Shown one piece after another: positions 1 to 8,368 of a stretch of 37,304 nt of DNA; within the stretch, counting starts at the first letter, position 1, and every line of letters begins with the position of its first letter. The notes beneath the pieces are model-generated. The model was not told the origin of the DNA. It saw nothing but the letters and a program-made list of their open reading frames with translations, and did not search any database. The position numbers and the translations under genes were made by a program. This DNA is from Prevotellaceae bacterium UBA711 (GTDB taxonomy: Bacteria > Bacteroidota > Bacteroidia > Bacteroidales > Bacteroidaceae): NCBI GenBank assembly GCA_002297545.1, contig DBLZ01000126.1:1-37304 (forward strand), given 5' to 3'.

Positions 1-282
1 GTAGTAGTCGTAGTAGGAGACGTAGTACTCTACCGCATTCGTGGGGAAGAACTGCTTCATCTCGCCATACAGTTGTGCCGCCAGTGTCTTGTTGTGAGAC
101 AATATGAGGGTAGGTTTGCCCACATTGGCAATGACGTTGGCGATCGTGAAGGTCTTTCCGCTTCCCGTCACGCCCAACAGCACCTGTGCCGGCACACCGG
201 AGCGTACTCCCTCTGTGAGTTGGCGTATGGCCTCGGGCTGGTCGCCGGTGGGATGAAATTTGGAAGTCAGCTTGAAATTCAT
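1..282 (-). CDS. uvrB: UvrABC excision nuclease subunit B, N-terminal part (cut by window edge)
   Basis: This is the first 94 codons of UvrB, the helicase-like damage-verification subunit of nucleotide excision repair; the gene runs off the left edge. The translation starts MNFKLTSKFHPTGDQPEAI, the usual UvrB opening, and carries the Walker A loop GVTGSGKT near residues 38-45. It then has the conserved stretch SHNKTLAAQLYGEMK and reaches the aromatic YYVSYYDYY segment that begins the DNA-clamping beta-hairpin. The start at 282 is fixed by this conserved N-terminus. A TAnnTTTG promoter box ends only 4 nt upstream of it, so the mRNA is probably leaderless. Its partner uvrA lies in the same window at 3898-6720 on the other strand, in a separate transcription unit. 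Identification is secure; only length and C-terminal features cannot be judged. Confidence 0.96.
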   Translation of the reverse strand, partial: MNFKLTSKFHPTGDQPEAIRQLTEGVRSGVPAQVLLGVTGSGKTFTIANVIANVGKPTLILSHNKTLAAQLYGEMKQFFPTNAVEYYVSYYDYY

Positions 283-286
283 GGTG

Positions 287-317
287 CAAAGTTACACATT
301 CGCCCTGTCCTCGCCAA
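287..317 (-). promoter_or_regulatory. uvrB promoter (Bacteroidetes type)
   Basis: Reading the minus strand, TAACTTTG occupies 294-287 and a partial -33 element (TTGG, 317-314) lies 19 nt upstream. Only CACC separates the box from the uvrB ATG at 282. With the usual Bacteroides placement of the box centred near -7, transcription would start at or next to the A of the ATG. Confidence 0.7.
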
Positions 318-410
318 GAAAAGCATGGAAATAGCTGTGCCGGATTGTGAAAACAGCCCTCTTGCCATAAAATAAATATCCCGTCGTGTCGGTATGTCTA
401 TTATTTTTAC

Positions 411-418
411 TACCTTTG
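411..418 (+). promoter_or_regulatory. -7 promoter box for bamD-rpoZ-DUF4293
   Basis: TACCTTTG at 411-418 matches the Bacteroidetes -7 consensus TAnnTTTG. No clear TTTG is seen at the -33 position. The predicted leader before the bamD start at 466 is about 44 nt. It is divergent from the uvrB promoter, about 120 bp away. Confidence 0.65.
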
Positions 419-465
419 TGCTCTGAAACTCGCATGTGCGCATGCGTCTTTGGCGTCCAAGAAGT

Positions 466-1323
466 ATGAAGAAGTATTATTTGCTGTTCTCCCTGCTTGT
501 CGTGGTACTTGGTTCATGTACTCGTATAGCAGCCTTGCAGAACAGCCGAGACTATGAATATAAGTATGAGGTGGCCAAGTCCTACCTGATGGAGGGAAAG
601 TACGGACAGGCCAGCATGCTGTTTGCCGAGGTTCTGGCAGTGATGAAGGGTACGGCCTACGCAGAGGAGAGTCTGTATCTGGCAGCCATGAGCAATTACT
701 ACAACAAGGACTATGATGCCGCTTCATTGTACTTCCGCAAGTACTATCAGGTGTATCCCAAGGGACAGTACGTAGAGTATGCGCGCTACTACTGCGGCCT
801 GTCGCTCTACAAAATGACGCCCGACCCGCGTCTTGACCAGCAGAGTACCTATGAGGCCATAAAGGAGTTCCAGGAGTTCCTTGACTTCTATCCCTACACA
901 TCCATCAAGGCCAGTACCCAGGAGATGATATATGCGTTGCAGGACAAGTTGGTGGAGAAGGAGTATCTCAGCGCCAAGCTGTACTTCGACCTTGGCTCCT
1001 ACACCATGAACTGCGGTATATACGGAGGCAGCAACTATGAGGCTTGTGTGGTGACAGCCCGCAATGCGTTGAACGATTTTCCCTATGCCAGCCCCGAGCG
1101 ACGCGAGGAGCTGTCCATGATGATCCTGCGCTCCAAGTTTCTGTTGGCCGAGGGAAGCGTGGAAAAGAAGCGTGTTTCGCGTTATCGCGACTGCATAGAC
1201 GAGTACTATGCGTTCGCCAATGACTTTCCGGAGAGCAAGTATATAAAGGAGGCTGAGAAGATACATGCCAAAAGCCAGCAGTTCGTGGATAAGTATGCTC
1301 CGAAGGACGAGACCGTGGACTAA
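466..1323 (+). CDS. bamD: Outer-membrane assembly lipoprotein BamD
   Basis: This encodes a 285-residue BamD/YfiO-type lipoprotein, a periplasmic TPR scaffold of the BAM complex that inserts beta-barrel proteins into the outer membrane. From the chosen start the protein opens MKKYYLLFSLLVVVLGSC, a signal peptide with lipobox and lipidation Cys18. After it come tandem TPR-like helices rich in Tyr and Ala (for example YEVAKSYLMEGKYGQASMLF and KSKYIKEAEK-type repeats) running to about residue 275. An in-frame ATG at 436 exists but would put ten mostly basic residues ahead of the signal peptide, so 466 is preferred. It leads an apparent operon with rpoZ (46 nt downstream) and the DUF4293 gene. Identification rests on lipobox, TPR pattern, size and the rpoZ neighbourhood seen in Bacteroidales. 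Confidence 0.88.
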   Translation: MKKYYLLFSLLVVVLGSCTRIAALQNSRDYEYKYEVAKSYLMEGKYGQASMLFAEVLAVMKGTAYAEESLYLAAMSNYYNKDYDAASLYFRKYYQVYPKGQYVEYARYYCGLSLYKMTPDPRLDQQSTYEAIKEFQEFLDFYPYTSIKASTQEMIYALQDKLVEKEYLSAKLYFDLGSYTMNCGIYGGSNYEACVVTARNALNDFPYASPERREELSMMILRSKFLLAEGSVEKKRVSRYRDCIDEYYAFANDFPESKYIKEAEKIHAKSQQFVDKYAPKDETVD

Positions 1324-1369
1324 CCTCGGCGAGAATGAATAAGTGATAATAACGACGATATAGAATAAT

Positions 1370-1711
1370 ATGGACTACAAGAAGACAAAAGCACCAACCA
1401 ACACTGTTACCCGTGACATTATGAACCTGTGCAATGAGACGGGCAATATATATGAGAGCGTGGCGATCATAGGTAAGCGTGCCAACCAGATTTCTGCTGA
1501 GATCAAGCAGGAGCTGAACCAGAAGTTGCAGGAGTTCGCAACCACCAACGACTCGTTGGAAGAAATCTTTGAGAACAGCGAGCAGACCGAGATAAGCCGT
1601 CGCTATGAACGTTTGCCTAAGGCAACACTCATTGCGATAGACGAGTTTGAGCATGGCCGTATATATTGGCGCAAGCAGGCTCAGGAGACGGCATTGGACG
1701 AGGAAGCTTAA
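1370..1711 (+). CDS. rpoZ: DNA-directed RNA polymerase omega subunit (Bacteroidetes type)
   Basis: This 113-residue protein matches the Bacteroidetes form of RNA polymerase omega (RpoZ/Rpb6-like), a small subunit that helps assemble and stabilise the beta' subunit. Characteristic stretches are TGNIYESVAIIGKRANQI near the N-terminus and ERLPKATLIAIDEFEHGRIYW near the C-terminus. The acidic tail ends at residue 113. It sits between bamD and the DUF4293 membrane protein on the same strand with gaps of 46 and 32 nt, so it is probably cotranscribed from the bamD promoter. No internal promoter box was noticed. Confidence 0.9.
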   Translation: MDYKKTKAPTNTVTRDIMNLCNETGNIYESVAIIGKRANQISAEIKQELNQKLQEFATTNDSLEEIFENSEQTEISRRYERLPKATLIAIDEFEHGRIYWRKQAQETALDEEA

Positions 1712-1743
1712 ACGCCACTTTACATCATATTATAATAGTCCTC

Positions 1744-2130
1744 ATGTTACAAAGGATTCAGACTGTCTATTTGCTGATATGCCTTGTCTTGACGGTGGTG
1801 TGCATGTACTTTGAATGCACGGCGGAGAATCATCCCTGGGCATTGACGACCATCATGGGGCTGACGGGCGTGCTGGAACTGCTGGACATCTTCCTCTTCA
1901 GACAACGGGCTTTGCAGATGCGTGTGTGCACGTTCTGCATCATACTGCTCGTTGGGTGGTATGTCGTACTGGTGGCTTTTGCCTATATTCAAGGTGATGG
2001 ATTGGTGGGTGCCTACCGTCCCAAGCCTTGGGCTGCCATTCCTGCCGTCAATGCCATATTGCTGTATTTGGCTTTCCGTGGCATATTGCATGATGAAATG
2101 CTCGTGAGGAGTCTGGACAGACTCAGGTAG
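1744..2130 (+). CDS. DUF4293 family membrane protein
   Basis: This is a 128-residue hydrophobic protein with about four transmembrane segments: roughly residues 5-22, 35-52, 58-82 and 92-112. It matches the DUF4293 family, small Bacteroidetes membrane proteins of unknown function usually encoded beside rpoZ. The start MLQRIQTVYLLICL is typical of the family. The reading frame stays open upstream to 1666, but those codons overlap the rpoZ reading frame and add a non-hydrophobic extension. The last segment is followed by a short basic tail ending RSLDRLR. It is the last gene of the bamD operon and is followed by the long inverted repeat at 2163-2220. Function unknown. Confidence 0.82.
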   Translation: MLQRIQTVYLLICLVLTVVCMYFECTAENHPWALTTIMGLTGVLELLDIFLFRQRALQMRVCTFCIILLVGWYVVLVAFAYIQGDGLVGAYRPKPWAAIPAVNAILLYLAFRGILHDEMLVRSLDRLR

Positions 2131-2162
2131 AACGCGGGCAGACGTTCCGCGTTGCGGTATTG

Positions 2163-2220
2163 ACATACAGGAAGGAAGGCAAACGATGCCGTATGGCCGT
2201 TTGCCTTCCTTCCTGTATGT
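2163..2220. terminator. Perfect 23-bp inverted repeat between convergent genes
   Basis: 2163-2185 and 2198-2220 are exact reverse complements, separated by a 12-nt loop. The structure lies between the end of the DUF4293 gene (2130) and the end of the convergent PorT-like gene (2228). It has no poly-T tract on either strand, so it may act as a bidirectional transcript end or an mRNA 3' stabiliser rather than a textbook intrinsic terminator. Confidence 0.75.
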
Positions 2221-2227
2221 ATGCCCG

Positions 2228-2944
2228 TCAACGTATGTTCTTGTCCTTGGTTTTCTTTATGTCCCAGAAGTATGACATCTTGACGACGATGGACGAGTGT
2301 GCCGAGCGTCCGAACGGATCTTTCTTACCGTTGTTGAAGATGTCCGACAGGCCAAACACGTAACGCCCTTCCAAGGCAAAGTGTCCTATGCGCGGGTGGC
2401 TGAACTCCACGCCTGCGCCTCCCAGGATGCCGTACTCGAAGGTCTTTTCCACCGCCTTGTCATACTGTGCTGTGGGACCTTCCGGATTGGTTGGCAGATC
2501 CGCCGTCCATTCGCCCGTGCGACTGTTGCTTTCCCCAATGCAGAAGCCTATCTCGGGACCAAGGATGATGTAGCCCATGAAGCCCTTCCGCTCGCGTCCG
2601 AACCCCATGCGTGCCATGAAGGGGATGTGCACGTAGTTTATTGTGCGCGTGTAGGTGTAGGTCCCGTTTTCTGGCATCTCCTTCCATCCCTGCTGCGCAT
2701 AGTTGATCTCGGCTTGCAGAGCACATACGGTGGCAAAGTACTTCTCGCAGGTGTATCTTAGCGAAACGCCTATCTCCGGCCCTATGAGCATGCTTTGTTG
2801 CACGCGTGGCGAGAAGGTCACTTTGTTTATGTTTATGCCGCCGTTGACACCGATGGCCAGGTCCGAGCGATATTGGCCTACCTGTGCTGATGCCATAAGT
2901 GGCAGTGCCATAAGCAAGAGTATGTGTGCTATACGGTAACTCAT
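2228..2944 (-). CDS. Outer-membrane beta-barrel protein, PorT-like
   Basis: This 238-residue secreted protein has the signal peptide MSYRIAHILLLMALPLMASAQ followed by alternating amphipathic strands typical of an 8-stranded outer-membrane barrel (GVNGGININKVTF, GPEIGVSLRYT, INYVHIPFMARMGFG, GYIILGPEIGFCIG, FALEGRYVFGLSDIF, SSIVVKMSYFW). The 'YVHIPFMARM' segment and overall layout resemble the PorT/outer-membrane-beta-barrel-2 family, whose founder in Porphyromonas gingivalis is needed for type IX secretion. Many paralogues have no known role, so a secretion function is only suggested. The ORF is open to 3022, but the signal peptide fits the ATG at 2944. It is divergent from the CHU_C-domain gene at 3152, which is notable because such domains are type IX cargo signals. 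Confidence 0.68.
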   Translation of the reverse strand: MSYRIAHILLLMALPLMASAQVGQYRSDLAIGVNGGININKVTFSPRVQQSMLIGPEIGVSLRYTCEKYFATVCALQAEINYAQQGWKEMPENGTYTYTRTINYVHIPFMARMGFGRERKGFMGYIILGPEIGFCIGESNSRTGEWTADLPTNPEGPTAQYDKAVEKTFEYGILGGAGVEFSHPRIGHFALEGRYVFGLSDIFNNGKKDPFGRSAHSSIVVKMSYFWDIKKTKDKNIR

Positions 2945-3053
2945 GTGTTGTTGCTGTGTCTTGAAGTGGGGACAAAAGCCTTGCCGTCTGGCAATGTGGG
3001 CATTTTGTGAACGTGACGTCACGTGTGGCGGCCTTTCGTCTTCCTCTTATGTG

Positions 3054-3111
3054 CAAAGGTAAACAAAAATGGAGAATAACGCGTGATAATGAAGAATTAT
3101 TTGTATCTTTG
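3054..3111. promoter_or_regulatory. Divergent promoters for the PorT-like and CHU_C-domain genes
   Basis: On the minus strand TACCTTTG (3061-3054) lies upstream of the PorT-like gene. On the plus strand TATCTTTG (3104-3111) lies upstream of the gene at 3152. Both fit TAnnTTTG. The boxes are about 45 bp apart and face away from each other. The minus-strand leader would be about 105 nt to the start chosen at 2944. Confidence 0.65.
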
Positions 3112-3151
3112 GGCTCAAATATATTACATTATATAATAAGGAACACACGCC

Positions 3152-3892
3152 ATGCGCATGTTATATATGACAGCTTGCCTGCTGCTTTGTGTCTGGTGCC
3201 AGGCACAGACGCGGCCTTCGCTTGCCCCAGTCGTGACCTATACCACTCCGGAAGGCACCACGTTGGAAGGCAGTTATCCGGATGACTTGCAGTTGTCCGA
3301 GATACAGAACGCTCCCCTCAATGGGGTGTTTCGGGCATGTCCGGTGGATGCCGACGGTTGGGACGTTTCCTACGACTGGGTGGTCTATGTTGATACGGTC
3401 ACTGGCTCGCAAGGCAATAATTTCTTTGAACTGTTGCACCGTTGGGAAGAGACGCTTGACTATGACTTTGTTCACAAGGGGCAGTACAAGGTATGCCTTA
3501 AGGCGACATTTACCGATGGCAACCAGACTTGGCAGTATCCCACGGAGGAGATGGATTCCATCATATTTCGCCTGTCGATAAGCAGCAGCAGGCTCAAGTT
3601 CCCAAATACCTTCACGCCCAACGGTGACGGCCAGAATGATATCCTTCGGGCCAAGGAGTATCAGAGTATAGTTGATTTCCATGCCTCTGTGTTCAACCGA
3701 TGGGGCCAGTGTCTGTACCGTTGGGACGATGTGGCCGAGGGATGGGACGGCCGTTGGGGGGGCAAGTACGTTCGCAATGGTGTCTACTATCTGGTGGTCA
3801 ACGCCAAAGGGGCGGATGGTACAGCGTATCGCATAAAGAAGGCGATTAACGTATTTACGCATAAGAACGAAGACTATACGGACGAACCTTAG
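3152..3892 (+). CDS. Secreted protein with gliding-motility-type (CHU_C) C-terminal domain
   Basis: This 246-residue protein has a signal peptide of about 19 residues (cleavage after CQAQ), a Bacteroidetes-specific middle region, and from about residue 150 a CHU_C/TIGR04131-type C-terminal domain. The hallmark PNTFTPNGDGQND is followed by VFNRWGQCLYRWDD, a GWDGRW turn and NGVYYLVVNAKGADG. In other Bacteroidetes this domain directs type B cargo to the type IX secretion system; that is family knowledge, not shown here. The protein is much smaller than typical gliding adhesins, so the domain makes up over a third of it. Its stop codon is 5 nt before the uvrA start, implying cotranscription. A PorT-like gene is divergent from it. 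Function unknown beyond export. Confidence 0.78.
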   Translation: MRMLYMTACLLLCVWCQAQTRPSLAPVVTYTTPEGTTLEGSYPDDLQLSEIQNAPLNGVFRACPVDADGWDVSYDWVVYVDTVTGSQGNNFFELLHRWEETLDYDFVHKGQYKVCLKATFTDGNQTWQYPTEEMDSIIFRLSISSSRLKFPNTFTPNGDGQNDILRAKEYQSIVDFHASVFNRWGQCLYRWDDVAEGWDGRWGGKYVRNGVYYLVVNAKGADGTAYRIKKAINVFTHKNEDYTDEP

Positions 3893-3897
3893 GAGAC

Positions 3898-6720
3898 ATG
3901 TCGAACAGCAAAATCATAGTGGAGGGCGCACGCGAGCATAATCTGAAGAACGTGGACGTAGTAATACCTCGCGGCACGCTTACCGTTATAACAGGATTGA
4001 GTGGCTCTGGCAAATCAAGTCTGGCCTTCGATACAATATACGCAGAAGGCCAGCGCAGATATATCGAAACCTTTTCTGCCTATGCCCGCAACTTCCTTGG
4101 CGGCATGTCCCGTCCCGATGTGGACAAGGTCAGTGGCCTGTCGCCGGTTATAAGCATAGAGCAGAAGACAACCAATCGCAATCCGCGTTCCACCGTGGGT
4201 ACTACCACAGAGATATACGACTATCTTCGCCTCCTATATGCCAGAGTTGGCGAGGCACGCTCCTATGTCACCGGCGAGAAGATGATACGGTATACCGAGG
4301 AGCAGATAGTGGAACTCCTGCTGGACAGGTATGATGGTTGTCGTGTCTACATACTTGCTCCCGTTGTGCAGAACCGCAAGGGCCATTATCGCGAGTTGCT
4401 GGAGAGTGTGCGCAAGAAGGGGTATCTCTATGCCCGTATCGATGGCGAGATAGAGGAGCTACTGCCCGACATGCAGTTGGACCGCTACAAGAACCACGAC
4501 ATTGAGGTGGTGGTCGACCGTTTGCGTGTGGCACGCAAGGATGGCGACAGGCTCAGGCAAAGCGTGTCCGTGGCCATGCAGCAGGGTAGCGGCCTCATCC
4601 TTCTGTTTAATGTCGACACCGGCGAGGTGAGGCATTACAGCAAGCGTCTCATGTGCCCCACCAGCGGTATAGCATATCGCGATCCCGCACCTCACGACTT
4701 TTCGTTCAATTCTCCACAAGGTGCCTGTCCGCGCTGCAAGGGTTTGGGATACGTTTCGCTCATCGATGAGGACAAGGTCTTTCCGGATCGAAAGCTGTCT
4801 GTGCGCAACGGGGGAATAGCTCCCTTAGGGAAACTACGCCAAGCCATGATATTTTGGCAGATACAAGCCGTGCTCGAACGCAACGGCTATACATTGGATA
4901 CTCCCGTGGGTGATATAGGCAGCGATGTATTGTCCGAGATACTGAACGGTAGCTCCGAACGGCTACGCATCCCGGCTGCCGTGGCACACACTTCGAGCGA
5001 CTATTTTACCGACTACGACGGCCTGGTCAAGTATATCAACCAAATGCAGGACTCAGACATGAGTGCTTCGGCACAGAAGTGGGCGGAGCAGTTCAATCGT
5101 ACCGCCGTCTGCCCCGAGTGCCATGGCCAACGCCTGAAGCGCGAGTCGCTGCACTTCTTTATCGCAGACAAGAATATCGCGGAATTGGCCGAGATGGAAC
5201 TCGGCGAGTTTTACGCATGGCTGTCCACGATAGAGGAACATCTTACGGAGTACCAGCGCAAGGTTGCGCCGGAGATACTTAAGGAGATACGGACACGCTT
5301 AAGGTTTCTCCTGGATATTGGTCTGGAGTACTTGTCGCTGTCCCGCAGCAGCATTTCGCTCAGCGGTGGCGAAAGTCAGCGCATACGTCTGGCAACGCAG
5401 ATAGGATCCCAACTTGTGAACGTGCTCTACATTCTCGACGAACCCTCAATAGGACTGCATCAGAAGGATAACAGTCGCCTTATCGCCTCATTGAAAGCCT
5501 TGCGTGACATCGGCAACACAGTCATTGTGGTCGAGCACGACCAGGAGATGATGGAGAATGCCGATTGGATCGTTGACATAGGACCGCGTGCCGGGCGTGC
5601 CGGTGGCTATGTCGTCTACCAGGGAACATATCGCGATATGTTGCAGGCCGATACACTCACAAGCCGCTATCTTTCGGGACGGCTTCGTATAGGTGTCCCC
5701 CCCATGCGTCGCGAGGGTAATGGCAAGTCCATCGTGATACACGGAGCCAAAGGCAACAACCTGAAGAACATAACGGCAACGTTCCCATTGGGCACACTTA
5801 TATGTATAACGGGCGTCAGCGGCTCGGGAAAGAGCACGTTGATCAACGATACACTGCATCCCATTCTCTCACGGCATTTCTATCGGTCCCTGACAGAGCC
5901 ATTGCCATACGACACGATCGAGGGGCTGGAGCACATAGACAAGGTTGTGGATGTCGATCAAACACCGTTGGGACGCACGCCTCGAAGCAATCCCGCAACA
6001 TACACAAACGTCTTCAACGACATACGTAACCTGTTTGTGGACCTGCCGGAGGCCAAGATACGTGGCTACAAGCCCGGACGCTTCTCTTTCAATGTAAAGG
6101 GAGGACGCTGCGAGGCATGTTCCGGCAATGGCTACCGAAACATAGAGATGAATTTCCTGCCCGATGTGATGGTGCCATGCGAAGAGTGCCGTGGCAAGCG
6201 TTACAACCGCGAGACCCTGGAGGTGCGCTTCCGTGGCAAGAGCATAGCGGACGTGTTGGATATGACCGTGAATCAGGCCGTGGAGTTTTTCGAGAACCAG
6301 CCAAGTATCCTACAGAAGATAAAGGTTCTGCAAGACGTCGGCTTGGGCTATGTCAAATTGGGGCAGCCCAGTACCACGCTGTCCGGTGGCGAAAGCCAAC
6401 GCATAAAGCTGGCCACGGAGTTGGCCAAGCGCGAGACAGGCCGTACATTATATATATTGGACGAGCCTACGACAGGCTTGCACTTTGAGGACATCAACGT
6501 GCTCCTTTCCGTATTGAACCGTCTTGTGGACAAGGGCAATACCGTCATAATAGTGGAGCACAATCTGGACGTCATCAAGTGTGCCGACTACCTGATAGAG
6601 ATGGGGCCCGACGGCGGCCGCAACGGTGGACAGATACTTTTCGCCGGTACTCCAGAGGAATTGGTACGTGCCGGGGTGGGGCATACGTCACGTTACTTGG
6701 CCGGGATGCTTGGGAGATGA
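3898..6720 (+). CDS. uvrA: UvrABC excision nuclease subunit A
   Basis: This is a full-length 940-residue UvrA, the damage-sensing ABC-type ATPase of nucleotide excision repair that loads UvrB. It has two ATPase halves. The first has Walker A GLSGSGKSS (residues 33-41), zinc-binding CPRCKGLG and CPECHGQRL motifs, the signature LSGGESQRIRLA and Walker B LYILDEPSIGLH. The second has GVSGSGKST (about 639-647), the zinc module CEACSGNGYRNIEMNF with CEECRGKRY, signature LSGGESQRIKLA and LYILDEPTTGLHFED. The start MSNSKIIVEGAREHNLKN is canonical. It follows the CHU_C-domain gene after 5 nt, an unusual partner for a repair gene. No stop or frameshift interrupts it, and all key residues are present. 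Confidence 0.98.
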   Translation: MSNSKIIVEGAREHNLKNVDVVIPRGTLTVITGLSGSGKSSLAFDTIYAEGQRRYIETFSAYARNFLGGMSRPDVDKVSGLSPVISIEQKTTNRNPRSTVGTTTEIYDYLRLLYARVGEARSYVTGEKMIRYTEEQIVELLLDRYDGCRVYILAPVVQNRKGHYRELLESVRKKGYLYARIDGEIEELLPDMQLDRYKNHDIEVVVDRLRVARKDGDRLRQSVSVAMQQGSGLILLFNVDTGEVRHYSKRLMCPTSGIAYRDPAPHDFSFNSPQGACPRCKGLGYVSLIDEDKVFPDRKLSVRNGGIAPLGKLRQAMIFWQIQAVLERNGYTLDTPVGDIGSDVLSEILNGSSERLRIPAAVAHTSSDYFTDYDGLVKYINQMQDSDMSASAQKWAEQFNRTAVCPECHGQRLKRESLHFFIADKNIAELAEMELGEFYAWLSTIEEHLTEYQRKVAPEILKEIRTRLRFLLDIGLEYLSLSRSSISLSGGESQRIRLATQIGSQLVNVLYILDEPSIGLHQKDNSRLIASLKALRDIGNTVIVVEHDQEMMENADWIVDIGPRAGRAGGYVVYQGTYRDMLQADTLTSRYLSGRLRIGVPPMRREGNGKSIVIHGAKGNNLKNITATFPLGTLICITGVSGSGKSTLINDTLHPILSRHFYRSLTEPLPYDTIEGLEHIDKVVDVDQTPLGRTPRSNPATYTNVFNDIRNLFVDLPEAKIRGYKPGRFSFNVKGGRCEACSGNGYRNIEMNFLPDVMVPCEECRGKRYNRETLEVRFRGKSIADVLDMTVNQAVEFFENQPSILQKIKVLQDVGLGYVKLGQPSTTLSGGESQRIKLATELAKRETGRTLYILDEPTTGLHFEDINVLLSVLNRLVDKGNTVIIVEHNLDVIKCADYLIEMGPDGGRNGGQILFAGTPEELVRAGVGHTSRYLAGMLGR

Positions 6721-6771
6721 ACAGAGACTAGTCAAAACAAACTTACATAACTCACACACACCATTACAACT

Positions 6772-8319
6772 ATGAAACAGTTGACACTCTTATCGTTGGC
6801 CGCCATTGCCGCCGTGTCGGCACACGCTCAGAAGCAGAGGCCCAACATTGTGTACATCATGACCGATGACCATACGGCTCAGGCACTCAGTGCATACGGC
6901 AACAGCCATGTGCAGACTCCCAATCTGGACCGTATAGCGCAAGAGGGCGTGTTGTTCCGCAACAGTTTCGTGGCCAACAGCCTTTCCGGTCCAAGCCGTG
7001 CATGTATGCTAACCGGCAAGCACAGCCATATCAATGGCTTCACGAACAATGAGCACGGCATCTTCGACGGTTCGCAGCAGACCATGCCCAAGTTGATGCA
7101 GAAGGCCGGCTATCAGACCGCTTTGGTCGGCAAGTGGCACCTGGTGAGCGACCCGACTGGCTTCGATCACTGGGACATCCTCGTAGGCCAAGGCGAGTAT
7201 TACAACCCCACGTTCCATCATCAGGACGGCAGTAAGAGCCGGGAGCATGGCTATTGCACCAACGTCATCACGGACAAGGCCATCGATTGGATGGAGCATC
7301 GCGACAAGGATCGCCCCTTCATACTCTTCGTACATCACAAGGCCTGCCATCGTGACTGGCTGCCCGAATTGAAGTATCTGCGCGAGTATGAGGACGTGAC
7401 GTTCGAGAAACCGGCCAACTTCTGGGACAACTACGAAGGACGTATCGCCGCTCAGCAACAGGAGATGGCCATAGCCTCGGACCACGACATGGACCTCATC
7501 TATGACAACAAGGCATACCTGCCTGGTGACAGCAGCCGCCTCTCCGGCCTGTATCTTCATTATGTTGAACGCCTGGAGCCTGAGCTGCAACGCCAGTACT
7601 GGGCTTTTTACGACAGCCTGTCATGCGACTTCAAGCGTAAGCACCTCACCGGCAAGGACCTCGTGGAGTGGAAGTACCAGCGCTACATGCGCGACTATGC
7701 CAAGGTAACGCGCTCCCTGGACGACAACGTAGGCCGCCTGATGGACTACCTGCGCGAGCACGACATGCTGGACAATACCCTGGTGGTCTACACCTCGGAT
7801 CAGGGCTTCTACATGGGCGAGCATGGATGGTTCGACAAGCGTTTTATGTACGAGGAGAGCCTGAACACACCGTTGCTCATGCGTCTGCCTGACGGATACA
7901 ACCGTCGTGGCGAGGTCACTGAGATGGTACAGAACATAGACTATGCTCCAACGTTCCTGGAGATGGCCGGTGCCAAGGTGCCTGCCGACATACAGGGCCG
8001 CAGCCTGGTGCCCCTGTTGCGCGGCGAGAAAACCATAGGCAAGTGGCGCGATGCCATCTACTATCATTACCATGAGTATCCCGCCGAGCATTCTGTCAAG
8101 CGCCATTATGGCGTCCGCACGGAGCGTTACAAACTGATACACTTCTATCAGGACATCGACGCATGGGAACTGTACGACCTGCAGGCCGACCCCACCGAGA
8201 TGCACAACGTCTATGACGATCCGCAGTATGCCAAGGTGCGTGTTGAGATGCATAAGAAACTGAAGCAGCTGCAGAAGATGTACAAGGACCCCATCGAGAC
8301 CACATTGGCCAACAAGTAA
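6772..8319 (+). CDS. S-type family S1 sulfatase, candidate GlcNAc-6-O-sulfatase
   Basis: This 515-residue exported sulfatase has a 20-residue signal peptide ending AHAQ, then PNIVYIMTDDHTAQ with metal-binding Asp32 and Asp33. The activation motif SGPSR (72-76) carries Ser72 where other enzymes have Cys. The chain continues with VGKWHL, and TSDQGFYMGEHGWFDKRFMY with Asp343. Ser at the formylglycine site marks an S-type enzyme, which in Bacteroidetes needs an anaerobic sulfatase-maturating radical-SAM enzyme; none is in this window. The GFDHWDILVGQGEYYNP region and the C-terminal LIHFY...WELYDLQADP block resemble family S1_11 N-acetylglucosamine-6-O-sulfatases, though subfamily needs an alignment. 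The next gene (49 nt away) is a GH20 hexosaminidase, consistent with desulfation followed by GlcNAc release. Confidence 0.88.
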   Translation: MKQLTLLSLAAIAAVSAHAQKQRPNIVYIMTDDHTAQALSAYGNSHVQTPNLDRIAQEGVLFRNSFVANSLSGPSRACMLTGKHSHINGFTNNEHGIFDGSQQTMPKLMQKAGYQTALVGKWHLVSDPTGFDHWDILVGQGEYYNPTFHHQDGSKSREHGYCTNVITDKAIDWMEHRDKDRPFILFVHHKACHRDWLPELKYLREYEDVTFEKPANFWDNYEGRIAAQQQEMAIASDHDMDLIYDNKAYLPGDSSRLSGLYLHYVERLEPELQRQYWAFYDSLSCDFKRKHLTGKDLVEWKYQRYMRDYAKVTRSLDDNVGRLMDYLREHDMLDNTLVVYTSDQGFYMGEHGWFDKRFMYEESLNTPLLMRLPDGYNRRGEVTEMVQNIDYAPTFLEMAGAKVPADIQGRSLVPLLRGEKTIGKWRDAIYYHYHEYPAEHSVKRHYGVRTERYKLIHFYQDIDAWELYDLQADPTEMHNVYDDPQYAKVRVEMHKKLKQLQKMYKDPIETTLANK

Positions 8320-8368
8320 GTTGCGGCCGGTACAATAAGCGCTAATCCATAACAAAAAAGCAATAACC

